This document shows, one piece after another, positions 45,119 to 52,001 of a DNA stretch of 64,000 nucleotides; positions within the stretch are counted from its first letter, which is position 1; the number at the start of each line of letters is the position of its first letter. The notes below the pieces were generated by a model. That model saw nothing but the letters and a program-made list of their open reading frames with translations, searched no databases and had not been told where the DNA came from. This DNA is from JBBROS01 sp963752225 (GTDB lineage Bacteria; Pseudomonadota; Alphaproteobacteria; Acetobacterales; Acetobacteraceae): positions 1,426,001 to 1,490,000 of the forward strand of contig CAVVXS010000007.1 in the NCBI GenBank assembly GCA_963752225.1, in the 5' to 3' direction. A program made the translations under genes and the position numbers.

Positions 45119-46243
45119 ATGCCGCCCGACGCACCCGGCCCAAGCGCCTTCCCGGTCGGCGACGCGGCGCCGCTCCGGCTGCTGTATATCGATGACGACC
45201 GCGGCGCCGGCCGCCTGGTGCAGCGCCGGATGCAGCGGGCCGGATGCTCGGTGACGGTCGTGGCGAGCGGCAGCGAGGGCGTTGCCCGCGCCGCCGCCGA
45301 ACCGTTCGACGTCATCGCGCTCGACTATTACATGCCGGGCAGAGACGGGCTCGACGTGCTGTCCGATTTGCGCGCGCTGCCCGACCCGGCGCCGGTGGTG
45401 TTCGTCACCGCCGCCGAGGAGCCGCGCGTGGCAGTCGCCGCGTTGAAGCAGGGCGCCGCCGATTTCATCGTCAAGGATGTCGGCGGCGCCTACCTCGAAT
45501 TGCTGGAGCCGACCTTGCGCCAGGCGGTGGCGGCCGCGCGCGACCGGCGCGCCCGCGAAGCGGCCGAGCGCGAGTTGCGCGAAAGCCGGGACCGGCTGGA
45601 ACGGCTGGCCGCGCAACAGGCGGTGCTGCTGCGGGAAGTGAACCACCGGGTCGCCAACAGCCTGCAGCTGATCAGCTCGATGATCACCCTGCAAGCGCGC
45701 CGGCTCGGCGCCGGCGAGGCCGGCGACCTGCTGCGCCGCGCCGCCGAGCGGGTGGATGCGGTGGCGCTGATCCACCGCCGCCTATACACCTCGAACGACG
45801 TCGAATTCGTCGAGATGCACACCTACCTCGACGGCCTGGTCGGCGAGTTCCGCCGGGCGCTCGAAGCCGATGGCGGCACCACCCGCATCGAGCTCCGGGC
45901 CGAGCAGATCCGGGTGGAAACCGACCGCGCGGTGTCGATGGGGCTGATCGTCAACGAGCTCGTCACCAACGCGCTCAAATACGCGTATCGCGGGCGCGAG
46001 CCCGGCGCGGTGCGGGTTTGGCTGACGACGGACGTGAATGGCGGCGTGCGCCTCGGCGTCGAGGACGATGGCGTCGGGCTGCCGCCGGACGCGCGTCCGG
46101 CCCAGGGCAGCGGCGTCGGCGGCATGATCGTCGCCGCCATGGCGGGCACCTTGCGCGCCACCATCACGCATGATCCGGATTGGCGCGGAACACGCTTCGT
46201 GCTCGACGTGCCGGGGGACGCTGCGGGGAACGTGCCCGCGTAG
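45119..46243 (+). CDS. response regulator-HisKA_2 histidine kinase hybrid
   Basis: A 374-residue soluble protein with an N-terminal receiver (Asp69 in VIALDYYMPGRDG, Lys in FIVKDVGG), a coiled linker and a C-terminal HisKA_2/HWE-type kinase. The dimerisation helix has the His176 motif LREVNHRVANSLQLISSMI and the ATPase has NELVTNALKYAYRG, DDGVGLPPD and GSGVGGMIV. HisKA_2 kinases of this build are common in alphaproteobacteria and often act in the general stress response or light and redox signalling. With a receiver in front, it can be the last step of a relay from the upstream kinase. Confidence 0.93.
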   Translation: MPPDAPGPSAFPVGDAAPLRLLYIDDDRGAGRLVQRRMQRAGCSVTVVASGSEGVARAAAEPFDVIALDYYMPGRDGLDVLSDLRALPDPAPVVFVTAAEEPRVAVAALKQGAADFIVKDVGGAYLELLEPTLRQAVAAARDRRAREAAERELRESRDRLERLAAQQAVLLREVNHRVANSLQLISSMITLQARRLGAGEAGDLLRRAAERVDAVALIHRRLYTSNDVEFVEMHTYLDGLVGEFRRALEADGGTTRIELRAEQIRVETDRAVSMGLIVNELVTNALKYAYRGREPGAVRVWLTTDVNGGVRLGVEDDGVGLPPDARPAQGSGVGGMIVAAMAGTLRATITHDPDWRGTRFVLDVPGDAAGNVPA

Positions 46244-46341
46244 CGGTTCACTCTCGCCTACATCTTGGCAAGCGTCGCGGCGGTTCGCACACTCCTCGGC
46301 AATGGCGTCAGAACGACGCCGGTGTTCCCGGGGGATGATCG

Positions 46342-48423
46342 ATGCACGTCCGTTCGCGCCACACGCTGGTCCCGCTTGCCGCAGCCGCACTGCTCGCCGC
46401 CATCCCGGCCGCGGCCGAGGAGCGCGAAGACGCGGAGGTGCTGCAGGTGCAGGCGTCCACCGTTGACACGAAGCATTACGATGGAAAGAGCGACGACCTG
46501 CTGACCGCCGGGCTCGGTGCTGACGGGCTGCAAAAACCCACCCTTCCGACGGTGAGCGCGCAGCCGACGGCCGCCGAGCTACGGCGCCTGGCCATCTACA
46601 ACAACTACCGGGCCCTCGTGGACACCACGACGGCCGGCGGCTACGGCCTGTTCTGGGGCCCGACCGCGGCGGCCACCGGCACCAAGTTCGCGGAAAACGG
46701 CATGGTCGCCGGGACCGAGGTGCTGGCCTACGCCACGGGCGAGGACGGCAGCCGCAAGGTCACGGTCATGGTGCAGATCCCCAACTCCTACGACCCGGAG
46801 CATGGCTGCATCGTCGCCGCCCCGTCCTCGGGTTCGCGCGGGATCTACGGCGCGATCGCCACCGCCGGCGAGTGGGGCCTGAAGCATGGCTGTGCCGTGG
46901 CCTACACCGACAAGGGCAGCGGCACCGGCTTCCACGACCTGCACAGCAACCTCGTCGACCTGCTGCGCGGCACGCCGGCCGACGCCGAGGCGGCCGGGGC
47001 GCGGTCCGAGTTCACCGCGCCGATCACCGTGGCCCAGCGCACGGCGTTCGACGCCGCCTTCCCCTTCCGCTTCGCCACCAAGCACGCCCATTCCCAGGTC
47101 AACCCGGAGCGGGATTGGGGGCAGGACGTGCTGGTCTCGATCAAGTTCGCCTTTTCCCTGCTCGATCACCAACACGGCGGCTCCGGCCAGCGCCGGCGAG
47201 TCCGGCGCGACAATACGGTGGTGATCGCGTCCAGCGTTTCGAACGGCGGCGGCGCCTCGTTGCGCGCCGCCGAGCAGGACCGCGAGCATCTGATCGACGG
47301 CGTCGCCGTCAGCGAGCCCAACGTCAACCCCGTCTTCAACGGCAGCTTCACCATCAACCAGGCCGGCCGTCCGCCGCTGGCCCGGCATAGCCGGACGCTG
47401 ATCGACTACATCACGCTGGAGAACGTCTACGCCGGCTGCGCCGCCGCCGGCTACACCCTGGCGCAGGCTCCGCTCAACCTCGCGCCCAGTCCGGCACGTT
47501 GCGCCAGCCTGCATGACGCGGGCCTGCTGCAGGCGCCCGCCCTGACGGACCAGGCTGCCGAGGCGCAGAAGATCCTGAACGATTTCGGCATCCTCCCGGA
47601 GCAGAACCTGCTGCAGCCAGTGCTGTGGTTTTCCTACGTGCCGCAGTCGATCGCGATGACCTACGCCAATGCCTACGGCCGCTTCAGCGTGCTCGACAAC
47701 CTGTGCGGATACAGCTTCGCCGCGGTGGACGAGAAGAAAACACCGGCCCCCCTGGCCGCCGCCGCCCGCGACTCGCTGTTCGGCACCAGCAACGGCATCC
47801 CGCCCACCGGCGGCCTGCAGCTCATCAACAACGCCGCCAAGCAGGAGGATCGGGCCTCCACCGCGGATCAGGACTTGGCGGGGGCGCTCTGCCTGCGCTC
47901 GCTGGCAACCGGCAAGGACGCCGTGACCGGCGCCCCGCTCACCGGCGCCCGTGCCGCCCAGGCGCTCCGCATCCAGCAAGGCGTGCGGGAGATCCGCGCC
48001 ACCGGCGACCTCCACGGCGTGCCGGCCGTCGTAGTCACCGGGCGCGGCGACGACATCCTGCCGCCGAACTTCGCGTCGCGCGCCTATTTCGGGCTGAACC
48101 AGCGTGTCGAGGGCCGCCGCAGCCCGCTGCGATACTACGAAGTCACCAACGCCCAGCATCTCGACAACATCATCGCGCTGCCGGGCTTCGACACGACGCT
48201 CGTCCCGCTGCACCGCTACTTCGTGCAGGCGATGGACCTGATGTACGCCCACCTCGTGCACGGTGCGCCGTTGCCGCCGAGCCAGGTGGTGCACACCACG
48301 CCGCGCGGCGGCCCCCCGGGCGCGGCGCCGGCGCTTGCGGAGAGCAACGTGCCCCCGATCAGCGCCGCACCGGGCGGCGCCGCCATCACCTTCGCCAACG
48401 GCGCCGTCGACATCCCCGACTGA
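46342..48423 (+). CDS. secreted D-3-hydroxybutyrate oligomer hydrolase
   Basis: A 693-residue enzyme of the 3-hydroxybutyrate oligomer hydrolase family (PF10605). A signal peptide (about 1-25, LVPLAAAALLAAIPAAAE) sends it to the periplasm or outside. Family stretches include YNNYRALVDTTTAGGYG, VQIPNSYDPEHGCIVAAPSSGSRG, YTDKGSGTGFHDL and the nucleophile region IASSVSNGGGASLRAAE. It cleaves soluble 3HB oligomers left by PHB depolymerases. No PHA synthase, depolymerase or phasin gene is nearby, so it probably serves scavenging of environmental PHB. Confidence 0.9.
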   Translation: MHVRSRHTLVPLAAAALLAAIPAAAEEREDAEVLQVQASTVDTKHYDGKSDDLLTAGLGADGLQKPTLPTVSAQPTAAELRRLAIYNNYRALVDTTTAGGYGLFWGPTAAATGTKFAENGMVAGTEVLAYATGEDGSRKVTVMVQIPNSYDPEHGCIVAAPSSGSRGIYGAIATAGEWGLKHGCAVAYTDKGSGTGFHDLHSNLVDLLRGTPADAEAAGARSEFTAPITVAQRTAFDAAFPFRFATKHAHSQVNPERDWGQDVLVSIKFAFSLLDHQHGGSGQRRRVRRDNTVVIASSVSNGGGASLRAAEQDREHLIDGVAVSEPNVNPVFNGSFTINQAGRPPLARHSRTLIDYITLENVYAGCAAAGYTLAQAPLNLAPSPARCASLHDAGLLQAPALTDQAAEAQKILNDFGILPEQNLLQPVLWFSYVPQSIAMTYANAYGRFSVLDNLCGYSFAAVDEKKTPAPLAAAARDSLFGTSNGIPPTGGLQLINNAAKQEDRASTADQDLAGALCLRSLATGKDAVTGAPLTGARAAQALRIQQGVREIRATGDLHGVPAVVVTGRGDDILPPNFASRAYFGLNQRVEGRRSPLRYYEVTNAQHLDNIIALPGFDTTLVPLHRYFVQAMDLMYAHLVHGAPLPPSQVVHTTPRGGPPGAAPALAESNVPPISAAPGGAAITFANGAVDIPD

Positions 48424-48444
48424 GCCGGAAACGGGCTAAGCTCG

Positions 48445-49326
48445 CTACTCCGACGCGACGAACACCTGGCCGAGGCGGAACGAGAACCACACCCGGCGCG
48501 TGCCGAGATAGTCCTCGCCGATCAGCATGTCGCCGGCAAAGGGCGGCAGGTCGGCGATCGTCAGCCGCGGATTGTCGATCACGTCGGCGCCGATCTGCAG
48601 CCGCTTGAACCGGGTCTGCTGGATGACGATCCCATCCGGGTTGATCGACTGACCCTGCAGCCGCGGCAGGGCCGCGATCGCCCGGCGCTGCAGCCCGGTG
48701 TCGGCGGCCGCCTGCAGCGACAGGGTCGACAGGGAGGCGCCGCTGTCCAGCAAGCCGCGCAACGGCTGGCCGTCCACCTCGAGCGGCACGATCAGGTGCC
48801 CGGAGCCGGGCTGCACCTGCACCGCCAACCGCACCGAAGGGACCGGCCAGTTCGGCATCGCGGTCGGGCAGGACCGGGCGCGGTAGAGCGCCATCCGGCG
48901 GTGCGGGACGTCGAGCTCCATCTCGTAATCGACCAGCAGGTCGATGCCGAGCAAGCCGTCGAGCGGCGGCGCCGGGCTGTTGGACGTCAGCACCGGCAAG
49001 CGGCCGAGCCGGATCGGCCCGAGCGAAACCTGCTCCAGCACCGCCCCTCCCAACGCCGCGACGCCGCCGGCGCCGCGCACCTGCTCCCGCGAGTTGGTCT
49101 CGGTCACGCCGAGCCGCCGCGCCGCCGCGCGGGTCAGCACGCTGCGGTTCGAGCCGGTGTCGAGCACGAACGCCGCCGGGCGGCCATTGATCTCGACGGC
49201 CACGATGGGCACGTTGAAGGCGACGACGATCGGCAGGTCGGCCAGCTTCTCCAGGCGGCAGGCGCCGTCGGACCCGCCCGCGCAGGCGGACACGAACAGC
49301 AGCAACGGGATCACGAGCGCTCGCAT
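48445..49326 (-). CDS. lipoprotein with two retropepsin-like aspartyl protease domains
   Basis: A 293-residue protein with a lipoprotein signal (LLLFVSAC; the Cys is at residue 15) and two tandem aspartyl protease-like domains. The first has VLDTGSNRSVL (about residues 53-63), the second LLDSGASLSTLS (about 193-204), and each is followed by the hydrophobic-hydrophobic-Gly pattern (LLGIDLL; LIGEDYLG). Two D-T/S-G motifs in one chain could form a pseudo-dimeric active site as in pepsin, rather than needing homodimerisation. ATG 49326 is used because it starts the signal peptide; an in-frame ATG at 49380 would extend it into the queG gene. The start lies 10 bp from the divergent queG start. Confidence 0.85.
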   Translation of the reverse strand: MRALVIPLLLFVSACAGGSDGACRLEKLADLPIVVAFNVPIVAVEINGRPAAFVLDTGSNRSVLTRAAARRLGVTETNSREQVRGAGGVAALGGAVLEQVSLGPIRLGRLPVLTSNSPAPPLDGLLGIDLLVDYEMELDVPHRRMALYRARSCPTAMPNWPVPSVRLAVQVQPGSGHLIVPLEVDGQPLRGLLDSGASLSTLSLQAAADTGLQRRAIAALPRLQGQSINPDGIVIQQTRFKRLQIGADVIDNPRLTIADLPPFAGDMLIGEDYLGTRRVWFSFRLGQVFVASE

Positions 49327-49336
49327 GCCGCCCACC

Positions 49337-50413
49337 ATGACCGTGGCCGGGAACGCCGCCAAGGCCGCGATCCGCGACAAGGCGCTTGCCCTCGGCTTCC
49401 ACGCGGTCGGTTTCGCGCCGGCGGCCCTCGCTCACGAGGCCGGCGAGCGCCTGGCCGCGTTCCTGGCCGCCGGACAGCACGGCGAGATGGGGTGGCTCGC
49501 CGAACGGGCCGCCGAACGGGCGCAGCCCGCTTCGTTGTGGCCGGACGCGCGCAGCGTGATCTGCCTCGGCCTGAGCTACGCGCCCGACGACGACCCGCTG
49601 GCGGTGCTGTCCCGGCCGGACCGCGGCGGCATCTCCGTCTATGCCCGCAACCGCGACTACCACGATGTGATGAAGGGCATGCTGAAGCACCTCGCGGCCT
49701 TCGTCGCGAGCCGCTTCGGGCCGGCGGTCAAGGTGTTCGTGGACACCGCGCCGGTGATGGAGAAGCCGCTGGCGCAGCGCGCCGGCCTGGGCTGGCCGGG
49801 CAAGCACACGAACCTGGTATCCCGCCGGCACGGCTCCTGGCTGCTGCTCGGCGAGGTGATGACCAGCCTCGTGCTCGAGCCTGACCCGGACCACCCTGAC
49901 CGGTGCGGCACCTGCTCGCGCTGCCTGCAGGCGTGCCCGACCGAAGCGTTTCCGGCGCCGTATCGGCTGGATGCGACCCGCTGCATCTCGTATCTGACGA
50001 TCGAGCATGCCGGCCCGATCCCGCCCGAGCTGCGGCCGGCGATGGGCAACCGGATCTATGGCTGCGACGACTGCCTGGCGGTGTGTCCCTGGAACCGCTT
50101 CGCCCAGGCCGCGGCGGCGCACCCGAAGCTTTCGGCCCGCGAGGACCTCCGGGCGCCGCGCTTGTCCGAGCTCGTGTCGCTCTCCGACGCCGGGTTCCGC
50201 GCGATGTTCGCCGGCGGCCCGATCAAGCGGATCGGCCGCAACCGCTTTGTCCGCAACGTGCTGATCGCGATCGGCAACTCTGCCGACCCGTCATTGCTTC
50301 CGGCAGCGGCGCGCTTGCAGGACGATCCCGACGCGGTGGTGGCCGAGGCAGCCCGATGGGCGGTCGCCCGGCTGCAAGGCCACGATCAAACTCGAGGCGA
50401 TAATAAATCTTGA
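49337..50413 (+). CDS. queG: epoxyqueuosine reductase
   Basis: A 358-residue cobalamin and Fe-S enzyme for the last step of queuosine synthesis in tRNA. Two [4Fe-4S] motifs are present: CGTCSRCLQACPTEAF and CDDCLAVCPWNRF. The N-terminal part (VGFAPAAL, VICLGLSYAPDD, KVFVDTAPVMEKPLA) binds B12 and substrate, and the C-terminus has a HEAT-like end (VLIAIGNSADPSLLPAAARL). ATG 49337 or the in-frame ATG 49325 could start it; the latter is antiparallel to the protease start codon. No ribosome binding site is evident. Confidence 0.97.
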   Translation: MTVAGNAAKAAIRDKALALGFHAVGFAPAALAHEAGERLAAFLAAGQHGEMGWLAERAAERAQPASLWPDARSVICLGLSYAPDDDPLAVLSRPDRGGISVYARNRDYHDVMKGMLKHLAAFVASRFGPAVKVFVDTAPVMEKPLAQRAGLGWPGKHTNLVSRRHGSWLLLGEVMTSLVLEPDPDHPDRCGTCSRCLQACPTEAFPAPYRLDATRCISYLTIEHAGPIPPELRPAMGNRIYGCDDCLAVCPWNRFAQAAAAHPKLSAREDLRAPRLSELVSLSDAGFRAMFAGGPIKRIGRNRFVRNVLIAIGNSADPSLLPAAARLQDDPDAVVAEAARWAVARLQGHDQTRGDNKS

Positions 50414-50489
50414 GACGAGGCCCGGTGCCGGGCGGGCCTATCACCGCCACATTTGCGGGCTAAGCGGCCGACGTCCGAGGAGCATCCCG

Positions 50490-51533
50490 ATGTGCCGATT
50501 CCTGCTTGCCGCGGCCCTTCTGGTTACAGGCCTCGTCTCCGCCCGCCCGAGCACGGCGCAAACCTGGCTGTTCGATAGCGCCCACGCCATCCCGAGCGGC
50601 GACACCGGCTGGAACGGCATGGCGCTCGACCCGGCCGGCACGCGGCTGTTCATCGCCCGCCGCTCCGACGGGCTGACGGTGTGGGACACGCGCACGCACC
50701 GCGCGGCGACGGTCGAGAACAGTGCCGGCGCCACCGCCGTGGTGCTGGCGCCGGCCGCCGACCGGGGCTATGCGGCGATGAGCGACGGCACCGTGCTGGC
50801 ATTTGCGCTCGGCACGCTGAAGCCGGTGTCGCGCATCGACGCGGGCGCCGGCGAGTTCGCCACCGGCTTCTTCGAGCCGGCGCAGAACCGGGTCCATTTC
50901 ATCACCGGGAGCGGCGCCGAGAAGACGGCCTGGGTGACGCTCGACGCGGCAACCGGCGCCACGGTCGGCCGCACCGAATTCAACAGCCGCCAAATGGACA
51001 GGCCCGCCAGCGATGGCCGCGGCGCGGTGTTCGCGCCGATGCGCGACAAGGCACTGCTGCAGCAGCTCGACGCCAAGGATTTGTTGCTGCAGAAGACCTG
51101 GAAGCTCGGCGACTGCACCCAACCGGTCGCGGTGGAATGGGACGCCGCCGCCGAACGCGTGCTGGTCGCGTGCCGCGGCGACAAGCCGGTGTTCGTGGCG
51201 CTGAACCCGGCCACCGGCGTCGTCGCCACCATTCCGATCGGCCGCGGCGTCGATGGCCTTGCGGTCGACGACCGGCGCCACCTGATCGTCACCGCCAATG
51301 GCGGCGACGGCACCTTGAGCGTCATCCGCCAGGACGCCCCGGACGCCTACGTGCCGGTGGAGACGATCGCCACCATGCCGATGGCGCGGCTGCTGCAGAT
51401 CGACCCTGCCAGCAGCCGCCTGTTCACGGTTTCAGCGACCTTCACCCAGTTCGCGTCCGGCGCCGACGGCAAGACGCCGGCCGTATTCTACCACCCGGAC
51501 AGCTTCACCATCCTGGCGTTTCGCCCGAACTAG
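50490..51533 (+). CDS. secreted YncE-like beta-propeller protein
   Basis: A 347-residue exported protein. The signal peptide (about 1-24, LLAAALLVTGLVSARPSTAQ) is followed by repeats of a beta-propeller type: GMALDPAGTRLFIARRSDGLTVWD, AVEWDAAAERVLVACRGDKPVFVALNPATGVVATIPIG, GLAVDDRRHLIVTANGGDGTLSVIRQ (each spread over 25-40 residues). The pattern matches YncE/lactonase-like seven-blade propellers found in periplasmic proteins of unknown function. No catalytic motif is visible. It is followed within 8 bp by the ribbon-helix-helix gene, so the three downstream plus-strand genes may be one operon. Confidence 0.82.
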   Translation: MCRFLLAAALLVTGLVSARPSTAQTWLFDSAHAIPSGDTGWNGMALDPAGTRLFIARRSDGLTVWDTRTHRAATVENSAGATAVVLAPAADRGYAAMSDGTVLAFALGTLKPVSRIDAGAGEFATGFFEPAQNRVHFITGSGAEKTAWVTLDAATGATVGRTEFNSRQMDRPASDGRGAVFAPMRDKALLQQLDAKDLLLQKTWKLGDCTQPVAVEWDAAAERVLVACRGDKPVFVALNPATGVVATIPIGRGVDGLAVDDRRHLIVTANGGDGTLSVIRQDAPDAYVPVETIATMPMARLLQIDPASSRLFTVSATFTQFASGADGKTPAVFYHPDSFTILAFRPN

Positions 51534-51541
51534 GCCGCCCG

Positions 51542-51784
51542 GTGCTGGTCAAGCGCAGCTTCAGCCTGTCCGGCCACCGCACCAGCGTGGCGCTCGAGCC
51601 GGTGTTCTGGGACGTGCTGACGGCGATGGCAGCCCGGCAAGGTCGCGCACTCGGCGCCTTGGTCGCGGAGATCGACACGGCGCGGGCGCCGGGCGACCCA
51701 CTCGCGTCGAAGCTGCGCGTCGCGGCATTGCAGTCGGCGTTAACGGAATCGCAAGGAAAGGCAGGCAAACCTGAGGCCCGGTGA
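51542..51784 (+). CDS. ribbon-helix-helix domain protein
   Basis: An 80-residue protein with the RHH_4 pattern of alphaproteobacteria: KRSFSLSGHRTSVALEPVFWDVLTAMAARQGRALGALVAEID, spread over residues 4-45, where the N-terminal strand is the DNA-binding ribbon and the two following helices form the dimer. The short C-terminal tail is polar. The start is a GTG at 51542. Such proteins are often near-orphan regulators, and as there is no toxin gene of a known type beside it an antitoxin role is only a possibility. Its TGA sits within the next frame's GTGA. Confidence 0.82.
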   Translation: MLVKRSFSLSGHRTSVALEPVFWDVLTAMAARQGRALGALVAEIDTARAPGDPLASKLRVAALQSALTESQGKAGKPEAR

Positions 51785-51813
51785 AAACCCACCGGATCGA
51801 CAGGAGAAAAATC

Positions 51814-51978
51814 TTGAAGCACGCCCTCACCCCCGCCGCGACCGTCAGCCCGTTGGTGCTCGCCGACCGGCTGCTGACCCTGGCGCAGGACGCCGACCGG
51901 GCCGGCTACGCCGAAACCGCCTCCCATTTGGTGCAGGTGATGTTTTCCGTCCTCGAAGCGCCGTCTCGCCGGGCCTGA
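51814..51978 (+). CDS. 54-residue protein of unknown function
   Basis: A small protein I do not recognise. The start is a TTG at 51814 with an excellent ribosome binding site (AGGAG, 7-8 nt upstream), giving KHALTPAATVSPLVLADRLL and then QDADRAGYAETASHLVQVMFSVLE. The pattern is one or two amphipathic helices. A GTG at 51781, overlapping the preceding stop, is in frame but has no such site. It follows the ribbon-helix-helix gene by 29 bp and is probably co-transcribed. Confidence 0.65.
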   Translation: MKHALTPAATVSPLVLADRLLTLAQDADRAGYAETASHLVQVMFSVLEAPSRRA

Positions 51979-52001
51979 GCGGGTCCCGCTTCTGTGCACC
52001 C

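Noticed and set aside
46579..48294. A 571-codon minus-strand open frame opposite the oligomer hydrolase
   Set aside because: Low-complexity Arg/Val/Gly composition without motifs, while the plus strand carries a signal peptide and family signatures.
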